A stretch of DNA of 64,000 nt from DATLLN01 sp963809205 (GTDB lineage Bacteria > Actinomycetota > Thermoleophilia > Gaiellales > JAICJC01): contig CAWEIS010000001.1 in the NCBI GenBank assembly GCA_963809205.1, positions 124,001-188,000 of the forward strand, written 5' to 3'. The notes under the pieces were generated by a model. That model was not told where the DNA came from. It searched no databases and worked only from the letters and a program-made list of their open reading frames with translations. Position numbers and translations under genes: made by a program. This document shows positions 40,755 through 48,761 of the stretch, in pieces. Numbering within the stretch: the stretch's first letter is position 1; every line of letters begins with the position of its first letter.

Positions 40755-41549
40755 ATGGCTGCATCCGTGGTCCGCATCTCGATCGCACCGGTCAAGGCGC
40801 TCGGCCTCGTCCATCCGGAGGACGTCGAGCTCGGCCCCACCGGCGTCGAGGGCGACCGCCGGTTCTGGCTGCTCGACGCGGCCGGCCGGTTGGTCAATGG
40901 CAAGTCGTTTCCGCAGCTGATGCAGGTGCGGCCCGAGTGGGACGAGTCGAGCCGGCGGCTGGCGCTGTGGTTCCCGGACGGCGAGGTGGCCGAGGGCGTC
41001 GTCGACCCGGGCGATCCGGTCGAGGTCTCGCTGTGGGGCGAGGCGCACCCTTCACGCGCGGTGGACGGGCCCTGGGCAGCGGCGCTTTCGGAGTTCGTCG
41101 GCGCCTCGCTGACGCTGCTCTGGTCGGAGAGCGGCGCGGCCGACCGCGGCAGGAACGCCGGGTGGATGTCGCTTGTCTCGCAGGCGTCGCTCGCCCGGCT
41201 GGGCCGGGAGGCGGGCGAGCACCGGCCCGTCGACGGCCGCAGGTTCCGCATGTTGTTCGAGATCGACGGCGTGGGGCCGCACCAGGAAGACCTGTGGATC
41301 GGGGAGCGCGTGCGGATCGGCGGCGCGACCGTCTCGCCGGTCGGCGACGTCGGGCGCTGTGCGGTCACCAAGTGCGACCCGGACACCGGCGCCTCCGACC
41401 TCGACACCCTGGGTGCGCTCTCGCGGTACCGGCGGGAAGGGCGCACCGAACCGCTGCCGCTCGGCGTCTACGGTGACGTGCTGGTGCCCGGCCGCGTCTG
41501 CGTCGGCGACCCGGTCATACCCGAGGTCTCGGTCACCGTCGGTCAGTAG
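40755..41549 (+). CDS. MOSC domain protein (mARC-like)
   Basis: 264 residues. N-terminal MOSC_N beta barrel (RISIAPVKALGLVHPEDVELG, GDRRFWLLDAAGRLVNGK) and C-terminal MOSC domain with the cofactor cysteine in GRCAVTKCDPDTGASDLDTL, the pattern of molybdenum-cofactor amidoxime-reducing proteins. Family members reduce N-hydroxylated compounds using Moco and partner electron carriers. No partner is adjacent. Its end overlaps the convergent monooxygenase gene by 7 bp. Confidence 0.85.
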   Translation: MAASVVRISIAPVKALGLVHPEDVELGPTGVEGDRRFWLLDAAGRLVNGKSFPQLMQVRPEWDESSRRLALWFPDGEVAEGVVDPGDPVEVSLWGEAHPSRAVDGPWAAALSEFVGASLTLLWSESGAADRGRNAGWMSLVSQASLARLGREAGEHRPVDGRRFRMLFEIDGVGPHQEDLWIGERVRIGGATVSPVGDVGRCAVTKCDPDTGASDLDTLGALSRYRREGRTEPLPLGVYGDVLVPGRVCVGDPVIPEVSVTVGQ

Positions 41550-42784
41550 ATGTGCAGCTTCTCGAGGAGCGCGAGCGGGTCGTCCAGCGACTCGAACAGA
41601 TCCTTGTTGTGCTTGATCATCTTGCTGCGCATGTAGACGCGCAGCCACTGCTTGTAGATGTACAGCTCGTAGCGATCGAGCTTCTCCCGGAGCGGCACGT
41701 CCCGCTGCGCGATCAGGCCGGCCAGGAACATCGAGCACTCGAACCCGAGCGAGATCGACTGGAAGTAGGGCGAGCCGATGGCCGAGTCGCCGGCGAGGAA
41801 CACCGGTGAACAGCCGAACGGGTGGTCGCTCCGCCCCGCGGTCAGCCACTGCCGGCTGGTCGCGTTGCGCGCGCGGTACAGATCGAGCGGTATCCGGACG
41901 ACGTCAAGGTCGCCCAGTATCTGGCCGTTCGTCTCCTGCTTGATCTTTGCGATGAACCGGTCCATCGACTGCGCGACGCCTGGGAAGTTCGAGCGCAGCC
42001 AAGCACCGTCGACCCGCGGCGGCATGGCCTCGTAGTCCTCGGCGCTGATGTTGACGATCCCGGTGACGTGGCTGACGCTGCCGTCGTAGTGCGTGCGGTG
42101 CACCATCGGGATGAACTTGTAGTCGGCGTTCTCGATGTTCTTGTAGTACTTGCACTGCTCGTTGCAGTCGTACCGCCGTCCGTACAGGAACGTGATGACG
42201 AGCGCGTACTCGAGCCGGATCTTGACCGTGTTCGCGTCCTCGTCCGCCACGCCCGGGATCAGGTGGTCGCGGAGCAGGGAGCGGCTGCCGGTGGCGTCGA
42301 TCAGGACGTCTCCGGGCTCGAGCATCGCCGCCGCGTCGTCCACCGTGACCACGCCCGCGGTGCGCTCCAGCCCGTTCCCGCCGCGGGCGTCGATCAGATC
42401 GCTGAGCGAGCGCTCGATCGCGTTCAGCGGGCAGAACCCGAGCGCCCAGTTCCGCAGAAGCCCGTTCAGCTCCGGGGGAATGGACTGCCTGAAGGCGAGC
42501 CCCTGGTCGAGCTCGGGCGGATCGAAGATCGCCTCGACGCTGTCTCCGTCGATGGCATCGGTGCGGTAGCTCTCGACCGAGTCCGCCACCAGGTACGGGG
42601 CCAGCTGCACCATGCGCGTTCGCGTGTACGCGCGGCGTTTCTCGTAGAGTCGCACGGAGCAGCCGTCGATCGACTGCAGCAGAGCCGTCAGCATCAGGCC
42701 GACCGGGCCCGCTCCGACCACGTGGACACGCAGGTCGGGCGGGGGTGTCTGGAGAGCGGTGGGGTCGGAGGTCGAGGGCGTCAT
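41543..42784 (-). CDS. FAD-dependent monooxygenase-like protein
   Basis: 413 residues, soluble. FAD-binding Rossmann motif VHVVGAGPVGLMLTALLQS, a central DATGSRSLLRDHLIPG (the DxTGxxS region), and the second FAD motif FLAGDSAIGSPYFQSISLGFE. The overall pattern is group A flavin monooxygenase or a geranylgeranyl-reductase-like relative. The substrate domain is unusually rich in Tyr and Asn (CNEQCKYYKNIENADYKFI) and the C-terminus is helical and aromatic (YKQWLRVYMRSKMIKHN). No neighbouring biosynthetic genes indicate the substrate. Confidence 0.78.
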   Translation of the reverse strand: MTPSTSDPTALQTPPPDLRVHVVGAGPVGLMLTALLQSIDGCSVRLYEKRRAYTRTRMVQLAPYLVADSVESYRTDAIDGDSVEAIFDPPELDQGLAFRQSIPPELNGLLRNWALGFCPLNAIERSLSDLIDARGGNGLERTAGVVTVDDAAAMLEPGDVLIDATGSRSLLRDHLIPGVADEDANTVKIRLEYALVITFLYGRRYDCNEQCKYYKNIENADYKFIPMVHRTHYDGSVSHVTGIVNISAEDYEAMPPRVDGAWLRSNFPGVAQSMDRFIAKIKQETNGQILGDLDVVRIPLDLYRARNATSRQWLTAGRSDHPFGCSPVFLAGDSAIGSPYFQSISLGFECSMFLAGLIAQRDVPLREKLDRYELYIYKQWLRVYMRSKMIKHNKDLFESLDDPLALLEKLHIY

Positions 42785-42893
42785 CGTGCCGACGAAGGCG
42801 GCGTCGCCACCCTACCCGGTTGTCAGTTGACGGCGCAACCGCCTCGCCGGCCTCGCGGTTTGGCGATCTGCCGCCTGGGGCATCCAGGTTGCA

Positions 42894-43133
42894 ATGAGCC
42901 TTGGATTTTCGATCTTCCTGATCGCCGTGGGCGCGATCCTGCGGTTCGCCGTCACGGTGCACAGCAGCGTCGGCAGCGTGACCGTCAACTGGGACATCAT
43001 CGGCGACATCCTGATGGCCGCCGGCGTGCTCGGCCTCGTCCTGAGCATCTGGATGATGAACCAGGCTCGGCGGCGCGCGACGACCGATCCGCGCTACACG
43101 CAGGATCCGCCGCCGTCGACGCCACCGTACTGA
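42894..43133 (+). CDS. DUF6458-like small membrane protein
   Basis: 79 residues with two membrane helices (GFSIFLIAVGAILRFAV and WDIIGDILMAAGVLGLVLSIWMM) and a polar C-terminus rich in Pro/Arg. The NWDIIGDILM core is characteristic of this small actinobacterial family. Function unknown. 7 nt from the convergent small membrane protein. Confidence 0.75.
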   Translation: MSLGFSIFLIAVGAILRFAVTVHSSVGSVTVNWDIIGDILMAAGVLGLVLSIWMMNQARRRATTDPRYTQDPPPSTPPY

Positions 43134-43139
43134 CCTGAC

Positions 43140-43322
43140 CTAGTACATCAGGGCTGCTGCGATCAGCGAGGCCGCGGTCGCGACGAACACGCCGCCGGCT
43201 GCGACCGAGCCGACCAGGCGGGAGCCGCCCTGGTCGTCCACCGCCACGGCCGTGCTCGAGACCGCAGCGAGGTAGACCAGCCAGATGGCCGCTACCACGA
43301 GTGTGAGGGTGAGGATGTCCAT
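43140..43322 (-). CDS. Small two-helix membrane protein under PadR control
   Basis: 60 residues from ATG 43322: helix 1 ILTLTLVVAAIWLVYLAAV, a polar turn (DDQGGSRLVGS), helix 2 AGGVFVATAASLIAAALM. Divergent from the PadR gene across a 57-nt region that holds a perfect 21-bp palindrome. A role as the regulated target of PadR is inferred. Confidence 0.65.
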   Translation of the reverse strand: MDILTLTLVVAAIWLVYLAAVSSTAVAVDDQGGSRLVGSVAAGGVFVATAASLIAAALMY

Positions 43323-43331
43323 GCGGAGTAC

Positions 43332-43366
43332 TGTATCACGCACTATTGCAAGTTGCAATAGTTGTA
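43332..43366 (-). promoter_or_regulatory. Promoter for the 43140 membrane-protein gene, overlapped by the PadR operator
   Basis: On the minus strand TTGCAA and TACAGT are 17 nt apart, and the palindrome at 43342-43362 covers the -35 and most of the spacer. Repression by the divergent PadR is the simple reading. Confidence 0.55.
43342..43362. promoter_or_regulatory. PadR operator: perfect 21-bp palindrome
   Basis: Arms ACTATTGCAA and TTGCAATAGT around a single G, in the 57-nt region between divergent genes, 18 nt from the PadR start. Perfect symmetry over 21 bp in a low-AT genome is far beyond chance. PadR family regulators bind such sites and commonly control their own gene. Confidence 0.85.
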
Positions 43367-43379
43367 GACTCATCGGAAG

Positions 43380-44018
43380 ATGCCGCCCCGCCCGCTGAAC
43401 ACCGATCTGACGGCGATCACGGCGCTCGGCCTGCTCGCCGAGCGGCCGCGGCATCCCTACGAGATGCAGCGGCTGATCCGCTATCGCGACAAGGCCTACG
43501 TCAAGGGGCTCCCTCGCAGCCTGTATCACGCGATCGACCGGCTGGCGGCCGCCGGCCTGGTCGAGGCGGGGGAGCCGACGCGCGAGGGCCGGCGCCCCGA
43601 GCGCACGGTGTACTCGATCACCGACGCCGGGCGCGAGGAGCTCGAGAGCTGGCTGGCCGACCTGCTGGCGACGCCGGATGCCAACGATCCGTCGGCCTAC
43701 TCGGCGGCGCTGTCGCTGATCCCGTACCTCACGCCGGAGCAGGCGCTCGGCGCGCTCCGTGCCCGCCGAAGTGCGCTCGAGCTGGAGTTGGCCGGCGGCC
43801 GGGCGCGCATGGAGGGTCTCCGGTCGATGCTGCCGCGGCTGCTGATGCTCGAGGAGGAGCAGCGGCTGGCCGCCGTGGAGGCCGAGCATGCGTTCACCGC
43901 AGGGCTGATCGGCGAGCTGGAGCGCGGCGAGTTGACGTGGGACGTCGACGAACTGCGGCGGCTCGCCGAGTCTGCGCAGGACGGAGACCTGGCGAACCTC
44001 CGCGCCGCCCTGGGCTAA
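43380..44018 (+). CDS. PadR-family transcriptional regulator
   Basis: 212 residues from ATG 43380. N-terminal winged helix (TALGLLAERPRHPYEMQRLIRYR, SLYHAIDRLAAAGLVEAGEPTREGRRPERTVYSITDAGREEL) and a C-terminal Vir_act_alpha_C helical dimerisation domain (ALGALRARRSALELELAGGRARMEGLRSM). The palindrome immediately upstream is its probable operator. PadR regulators usually respond to aromatic or drug-like ligands and often control exporters; here the divergent target is a 60-residue membrane protein. Confidence 0.9.
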   Translation: MPPRPLNTDLTAITALGLLAERPRHPYEMQRLIRYRDKAYVKGLPRSLYHAIDRLAAAGLVEAGEPTREGRRPERTVYSITDAGREELESWLADLLATPDANDPSAYSAALSLIPYLTPEQALGALRARRSALELELAGGRARMEGLRSMLPRLLMLEEEQRLAAVEAEHAFTAGLIGELERGELTWDVDELRRLAESAQDGDLANLRAALG

Positions 44019-44072
44019 CCGAGCAACAGCTCCCCGGCCGACGCCTGGAGCGTGGCGGGGTAGGCTGAGTCC

Positions 44073-44924
44073 GTGGCGACGGTCGGGGTGATCAGCCCGG
44101 GGGCAATGGGCAGCGCGATCGGGCGATCGCTGGCCGCGGGCGGCCATCGCGTCCTCGTGTCAACCGATGGCCGCAGCGACCGCACCCGTGTGCTGGCGGC
44201 CGGGGCGGGCCTGGAGCCCGTCGCGGGCATCGACGAGGTGGCGGCCGGCGCCGATGTCGTGCTCTCGGTGGTGCCGCCGGGCAGCGCGCGCGACGTGCTG
44301 GCCGGCGTCGTGGCAAGCGGTGCGAGTCCGCTGTTCGCCGATCTGAACGCGGTCTCGCCGGACACCGTGCGGGAGCTGGAGCGGACGGCCGCCGCGGCAG
44401 GCATCGATCTGGTCGACGGCTCGATCTCGGGACCGCCTCCGCGCGGGGACGGATCGACCCGGCTGTACCTCTCGGGATCCCGGGCGGGCGAGGTGGCCGC
44501 ACTGGAGCCGCAGGGCATGCGCGCCGTCGTGCTGGGCGACCGGGTCGGCGCCGCCTCGGGGCTGAAGATGTGCACGGCGTCCGTGTACAAGGGGACAGCG
44601 CTGCTGCTGACCCACGCCTGCCGGACGGCGCTCCACGAGGGCGTGCTCGACGAGGCGCTCGCCGACCTGCGGCTGTCCGCGCCGTGCCTGGTCGAGGATC
44701 CCGAGCGCTGGATCGCAACCGCCGCGTCCAAGGCGGAGCGCTACGTCGCCGAGATGCGCGAGATCGCTGCAACGCAGTCCGGGGCCGGTCTCCCGGCGGA
44801 GCTGTTCGAGGCGATCGCCGCCTGCTACGCGTCGGTGGCCGAGACGCCGCTGGCCGCCGCGACGCCGGAGCAGGCGGACGCGGCCGACGACCTGGTCGCC
44901 GTGCTCGAGGGGCTGCGGCGGTGA
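44073..44924 (+). CDS. 6-phosphogluconate dehydrogenase-like NAD(P) protein (DUF1932)
   Basis: 283 residues from GTG 44073. Rossmann motif VGVISPGAMGSAIGRSLAAGGHRV, then DVVLSVVPPGSAR and DLNAVSPDTVRELE, VDGSISGPPP, and the lysine-containing helix GLKMCTASVYKGTALLL in the catalytic position of beta-hydroxyacid dehydrogenases. The C-terminal half is DUF1932. Likely an NAD(P)-dependent hydroxyacid dehydrogenase; substrate unknown. The next gene overlaps by GTGA. Confidence 0.82.
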   Translation: MATVGVISPGAMGSAIGRSLAAGGHRVLVSTDGRSDRTRVLAAGAGLEPVAGIDEVAAGADVVLSVVPPGSARDVLAGVVASGASPLFADLNAVSPDTVRELERTAAAAGIDLVDGSISGPPPRGDGSTRLYLSGSRAGEVAALEPQGMRAVVLGDRVGAASGLKMCTASVYKGTALLLTHACRTALHEGVLDEALADLRLSAPCLVEDPERWIATAASKAERYVAEMREIAATQSGAGLPAELFEAIAACYASVAETPLAAATPEQADAADDLVAVLEGLRR

Positions 44925-45388
44925 CCGGCGCCCGGCTCGCGATCGGCGGCGCTGTGGCGGCGGCGGCGCTGGCCGTGCTGGCTGCCGGCGCGGCCAGTCC
45001 GACCACCTCCGCGCTGTCGCTTCCCAGCTGCCCCGCGCGGTCGAGCGGAGCGGCCGGGGGGCCGCCGTCCTCGGCGGCCCTGGCGTTCATCGCCGCCTGG
45101 ACGCAGCGCGACCGCTCGCTGGTCGAGCACCTCACGGATCCGGTGTTCCGGGGCAAGGCTGCGCAGCTCGTCTCCGACGGGCCGCCGGCGCCCGGCCAGT
45201 TCGAGCTGCTGCGGGTCGGCGGCCTGGCCAACGGCGTGCTGGCGGGGACGGTCGAGTCGCGCTGCGGTGCCGCGGCGCTCGGCGAGATGCGGAAGGTGGA
45301 CGTCAGCTTCCCGGGCAACAGGCCGGTGAGGATGTTTCTGGTGCGGCGTCCCGCCGGCTACCGGGTCTGGGGCGTCCGCGACGCCTGA
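44921..45388 (+). CDS. Secreted hypothetical protein
   Basis: Not recognised. 155 residues from GTG 44921 (GTGA overlap). An N-terminal hydrophobic segment (LAIGGAVAAAALAVLAAGAAS) acts as signal or anchor. The mature part starts with helix AALAFIAAWTQRDRSLVEHLTDPVFRGK, then a beta-rich region (DVSFPGNRPVRMFLVRRPAGYRVWGV), an NTF2-like or small alpha+beta pattern. Two cysteines (PSCPA, ESRCGA) could form a disulfide. Confidence 0.65.
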   Translation: MTGARLAIGGAVAAAALAVLAAGAASPTTSALSLPSCPARSSGAAGGPPSSAALAFIAAWTQRDRSLVEHLTDPVFRGKAAQLVSDGPPAPGQFELLRVGGLANGVLAGTVESRCGAAALGEMRKVDVSFPGNRPVRMFLVRRPAGYRVWGVRDA

Positions 45389-45403
45389 GCTAGGCTGTCG
45401 CGC

Positions 45404-45778
45404 ATGAGTGTCTTCGCCGGCCATGGCGACATCACTCCGCTGCAGATCTGGAACGGGGTGGTCGGTCACGCGATCGAGGGCGATCGCACGACGCTGGCGA
45501 TCGTCGAGCTCGCGCCCAACTGCGCGATCCCCGAGCACCGGCACGAGAACGAGCAGCTCGGCGTCTGTATCACCGGATCGCTCCGGTTCCGGGTCGCCGA
45601 CGAGCTCCGCGAGGTCGGCCCCGGCGACAGCTGGCGGATCCCCGGTGACGTGCCACACGAGATCGAGCGCGTCGGCCCCGACGGAGCGCTCGTCGTCGAG
45701 TGCTTCACGCCCGCCCGCAGCGACTGGGCGGGGCTGGAGCGGCTCGAGGGCCGCCCGGCGCTTCGCTGGCCGCAGTAG
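45404..45778 (+). CDS. Cupin-domain protein
   Basis: 124 residues. Cupin motif 1 in PEHRHENEQLGVCITGSLRFRV (His, His, Glu metal ligands) and motif 2 in PGDSWRIPGDVPHEIE. Single small domain, so probably a metal-dependent enzyme or regulator of unknown substrate. The C-terminal segment (SDWAGLERLEGRPALRW) is longer than in minimal cupins. Confidence 0.85.
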   Translation: MSVFAGHGDITPLQIWNGVVGHAIEGDRTTLAIVELAPNCAIPEHRHENEQLGVCITGSLRFRVADELREVGPGDSWRIPGDVPHEIERVGPDGALVVECFTPARSDWAGLERLEGRPALRWPQ

Positions 45779-45799
45779 CCGCGACCGATGAGTTCCCGG

Positions 45800-45822
45800 C
45801 GCAGGGCCGGTCTGACCCTGCG
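45800..45822 (+). terminator. Hairpin after the cupin gene
   Basis: Arms CGCAGGG and CCCTGCG with a 9-nt loop, 21 nt after the stop, ahead of the AT-rich ArsR promoter. Confidence 0.45.
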
Positions 45823-45841
45823 TACCGTGATTCAAGATACT

Positions 45842-45871
45842 TTGACAGTTATATAACCAATGATGTATATT
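45842..45871 (+). promoter_or_regulatory. ArsR operon promoter with palindromic operator
   Basis: -35 TTGACA (45842-45847) and -10 TATATT (45866-45871), 18 nt apart. The spacer contains the perfect palindrome GTTATATAAC (45848-45857), a typical ArsR-type half-site arrangement. The -10 ends 7 nt before the ATG at 45879, so the transcript should start at or next to the initiation codon: a leaderless mRNA. Confidence 0.75.
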
Positions 45872-45878
45872 CTGACTC

Positions 45879-46187
45879 ATGACGAGCACATTCGAGATCG
45901 TGGCCGAGCCGACGCGGCGCCGGATCCTGGACGACATGCGGGACTCCGAGCGCTCGGTCGGAGAGCTGGTCGAACGGCTGCAGCTCAGCCAGCCGGGGGT
46001 GTCCAAGCACCTGCGCGTGCTGCGCGAGGCGGGACTGGTCGAGGTGCGGCGCGACGCGCAGCGGCGCGTGTACCGCGTGCGCACGGACCCGCTGGAGGAG
46101 ATCGACGCCTGGCTGGCGCCCTACCGCCGGCTGTGGAACGCGAAGCTCGACGCGCTCGGCCGGCATCTCGACGAGGAGGGAACATGA
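45879..46187 (+). CDS. ArsR-family transcriptional regulator
   Basis: 102 residues. Winged helix FEIVAEPTRRRILDDMRDSERSVGELVERLQLSQPGVSKHLRVLREAGLVEVRRDAQRRVYRVR, with a C-terminal dimerisation helix. No cysteine metal-site motif, so it belongs to the metal-independent ArsR group usually paired with SRPBCC (AHSA1) proteins, here directly downstream with ATGA overlap. Autorepression through the palindrome in the promoter is inferred. Confidence 0.9.
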   Translation: MTSTFEIVAEPTRRRILDDMRDSERSVGELVERLQLSQPGVSKHLRVLREAGLVEVRRDAQRRVYRVRTDPLEEIDAWLAPYRRLWNAKLDALGRHLDEEGT

Positions 46188-46717
46188 ACGAGGGCACGGC
46201 CCAGCCGCTCGACGGGCGGTCGCTGATCCGGTTCGAGCGGCGGTATCCGCACTCCATGGAGCGGGTGTGGGCGGCGCTGACCGAGCCCGAGCAGCTGCAG
46301 CAGTGGTTCGGCGAGGGCGACATCGAGTTGGAGCTGGTCGAGGGCGGCCGGTTCGACGTGGTCACCACCGGGCCCGCCGAGCTGGTCGGCGCGATGATCG
46401 AGTTCGGCGGCGGCGAGGTGGCGCTGGAGCGCCACGACACCGTCCTCCAAGTCGATCCACCGCGGCTGCTCGAGCACACTTTCTACGGCGGCGAGTCCGT
46501 TGTCCGATGGGAGCTCCTGCCCGACGGCGACGGCTGCCTGCTGCGGCTGACGCACACGACGGGCGCCGAGGCTGGTGCGGATTCCCCGCTGGCGCTGGCG
46601 GGCTGGCACACCGTGCTCGACCTGCTCGGCCCGGTGCTCGAGGGCGTGCCCGAGCCCTGGACGCGGGCCGGCTGGAACCGCAACCACGAGATCTACGTCG
46701 AGAGGGCGGCACGATGA
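46184..46717 (+). CDS. SRPBCC/AHSA1-family protein
   Basis: 177 residues; ATG 46184 overlaps the ArsR stop and has GAGGAGG upstream. START-like fold: FERRYPHSMERVWAALTEPEQLQQWFGEGDIELELVEGGRFDVV, LQVDPPRLLEHTFYGGESVVRWELLPDGDGCLLRLTHT, and a C-terminal helix (AGWHTVLDLLGPVLEG). The ArsR-AHSA1 pairing is very common; the ligand is unknown. Confidence 0.88.
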   Translation: MNEGTAQPLDGRSLIRFERRYPHSMERVWAALTEPEQLQQWFGEGDIELELVEGGRFDVVTTGPAELVGAMIEFGGGEVALERHDTVLQVDPPRLLEHTFYGGESVVRWELLPDGDGCLLRLTHTTGAEAGADSPLALAGWHTVLDLLGPVLEGVPEPWTRAGWNRNHEIYVERAAR

Positions 46718-48153
46718 CGATGGACAGCCGCAGGCGCTGGCTGGCGCTGATCGTCCTCTGCCTGGGCGACCTGATGATCGTGCTCGACACCACGGTCGTG
46801 AACGTCGCCCTGCCGTCGATCCGGGAGGACCTCGGGTTCTCCGAAGAGTCCCTTGCCTGGGTGGTCAACGCGTACCTGCTGACGTTCGGCGGCTTCCTGC
46901 TGCTGGGCGGCCGGCTGGGCGACCTGTACGGGCGCCGCCGCCTGTTCCTGATCGGCATCACGCTGTTCACGGCGGCGTCGCTGACCTGCGGCGTCGCCAC
47001 CTCGCAGGCCATGCTGGTCGGAGCGCGCGCGGTGCAGGGCCTGGGTGGCGCGGTGCTGTCCGCCGTCGCGCTGTCGCTGATCATGACGCTGTTCACCGAG
47101 CCCGGAGAGCGGGCCAAGGCGATGGGCGTGTTCGGGTTCGTCGCGGCCGGCGGTGGGTCGATCGGCGTGTTGCTGGGCGGCGTCCTCACCGACACGCTCG
47201 ACTGGCACTGGATCTTCCTGGTCAACCTGCCGGTCGGGATCGCCGTCGCGGCGCTGACTGTCGTGCTGCTGCCCAACGACCAGGGCGAGGCCTCGGACGC
47301 CCCCCTCGACGTGGCGGGCGCCGTCACGGTCACGGCGGCGCTGATGCTGGCGGTCTACGCGATCGTCAACGGCAACGACCAGGGCTGGGGGTCGGGGCAG
47401 ACGCTCGGGCTGCTGGCGGGAGCCGCAGCGCTGATGGTCGCCTTCCTGGTGATCGAGTCGCGCGTGCGGGCGCCGCTGGTGCCGCTGCGACTGTTCCGGA
47501 TCCGCAGCCTGGCCGCGTCGAACGTGATCGGCATCCTGTGGTCGGCCGCGATGTTCGCGTGGTTCTTCCTGTCGGCGCTGTACATGCAGCTGGTGCTGGG
47601 CTACACGCCGCTCGAGGTCGGGCTGGCGTTCCTGCCGGCGAACCTGATCATGGCCGTGTTCTCGCTGGGACTGTCGGCGAAGATCGTGATGCGCTTCGGT
47701 ATCCGCGGGCCGCTGGCCTTCGGCATGGGGCTGGTCACCGTCGGGCTGGCGCTGTTCGCTCGCGCCCCGGTGGACGGATCGTTCACAACCGACGTGCTCC
47801 CCAGCATGCTGTTCCTCGGTCTGGGCGCCGGGCTGGCGTTCAACCCCGTGCTGCTGGCGGCAATGAGCGACGTCGATCCCGCGGAGTCGGGCCTTGCGTC
47901 TGGCGTCGTGAACACGGCGTTCATGATGGGCGGCGCGCTGGGACTGGCCGTGCTGGCCAGCCTGGCGGCATCGCGCACTAGCAGCCTGCTGGACGGCGGC
48001 GAGGCTCCGCTGGCGGCGCTCGACGGCGGCTACCAGATCGCATTCCTGGTGGGCGCGGTGTTCGCGGCCACCGCCGGCGGCCTGGCCGCCGCGCTCTTGC
48101 CGGCGTCCGCGCAGCAGCCCGAGCCGGAGATGGAGCCGGCGCCCGAGTGGTAG
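46714..48153 (+). CDS. MFS multidrug exporter, DHA2 (EmrB/QacA) family
   Basis: Proton-driven efflux pump in the cytoplasmic membrane. 479 residues, 14 predicted helices. Hallmarks: VLDTTVVNVALPSI in helix 1, LLLGGRLGDLYGRRRLF between helices 2 and 3, and the helix-5 motif GGGSIGVLLGGVL. ATG 46714 overlaps the AHSA1 stop as ATGA, so ArsR, AHSA1 and pump form one leaderless-transcript operon; the pump is the likely effector for a toxic small molecule. Confidence 0.93.
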   Translation: MTMDSRRRWLALIVLCLGDLMIVLDTTVVNVALPSIREDLGFSEESLAWVVNAYLLTFGGFLLLGGRLGDLYGRRRLFLIGITLFTAASLTCGVATSQAMLVGARAVQGLGGAVLSAVALSLIMTLFTEPGERAKAMGVFGFVAAGGGSIGVLLGGVLTDTLDWHWIFLVNLPVGIAVAALTVVLLPNDQGEASDAPLDVAGAVTVTAALMLAVYAIVNGNDQGWGSGQTLGLLAGAAALMVAFLVIESRVRAPLVPLRLFRIRSLAASNVIGILWSAAMFAWFFLSALYMQLVLGYTPLEVGLAFLPANLIMAVFSLGLSAKIVMRFGIRGPLAFGMGLVTVGLALFARAPVDGSFTTDVLPSMLFLGLGAGLAFNPVLLAAMSDVDPAESGLASGVVNTAFMMGGALGLAVLASLAASRTSSLLDGGEAPLAALDGGYQIAFLVGAVFAATAGGLAAALLPASAQQPEPEMEPAPEW

Positions 48154-48187
48154 CGTCCGATACGACGATGCCGACCAGGGAGCGCCC

Positions 48188-48661
48188 ATGAACCGAGAGC
48201 TTGCGACACATGGCCTATGGCTTGCCAGCCGCCATCCCACGCGCGCCGCGCGGATGGGCATGCTGGCCGGGCGGCATCCGCGCCGCACCGTCAAGATCGT
48301 GGCGATCACGCGGCAGGCCAACCGCATGAAGGAGCCCGTCAAGCGGGCGGCGACCGATCGCCGCGTGCGCAAGGAGGCCCGCCGCGCGAGCGAGAACGCC
48401 ACGCTCGCGGCTCGCCGCGTCCAGCAGGTCGGGCTCGCGAATGCGCTGAACGACCGCAAGGTGGCGCGCTACTCGAAGCGGGCGACCGAGCACGCGACCA
48501 AGGCGGCCAACCTCGCCACCAACCCGCCGACGAACCGCCTTCGCAAGGTCACGGTCGTCGTGCTGGGCACGGGAGCGCTGGCCGGCGTCGCCTACGGCGG
48601 CTGGCGGCGGAACGCAGCGTCGCGGGAGGCGCAGATCGCGTCCTCCAACGGCTCGGCGTAG
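48188..48661 (+). CDS. Highly basic hypothetical protein with membrane helix
   Basis: Not recognised. 157 residues. The first ~110 are Arg/Lys-rich helices (RRTVKIVAITRQANRMKEPVKRAATDRRVRKEARRASENATLAARR), then one membrane helix (VTVVVLGTGALAGVAYGGW). It resembles cytosolic DNA- or surface-binding membrane proteins of unknown role. No conserved motif. Confidence 0.65.
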   Translation: MNRELATHGLWLASRHPTRAARMGMLAGRHPRRTVKIVAITRQANRMKEPVKRAATDRRVRKEARRASENATLAARRVQQVGLANALNDRKVARYSKRATEHATKAANLATNPPTNRLRKVTVVVLGTGALAGVAYGGWRRNAASREAQIASSNGSA

Positions 48662-48761
48662 TCGCCCGGCTGCCCGAGGAACACCCGTCCCTCGCCCGGG
48701 CCGAGCGCGGCGTGCCCGACGCCCAGCCTAGCCCCGCTGCGGGGTGTGCGACGATCCCGGC

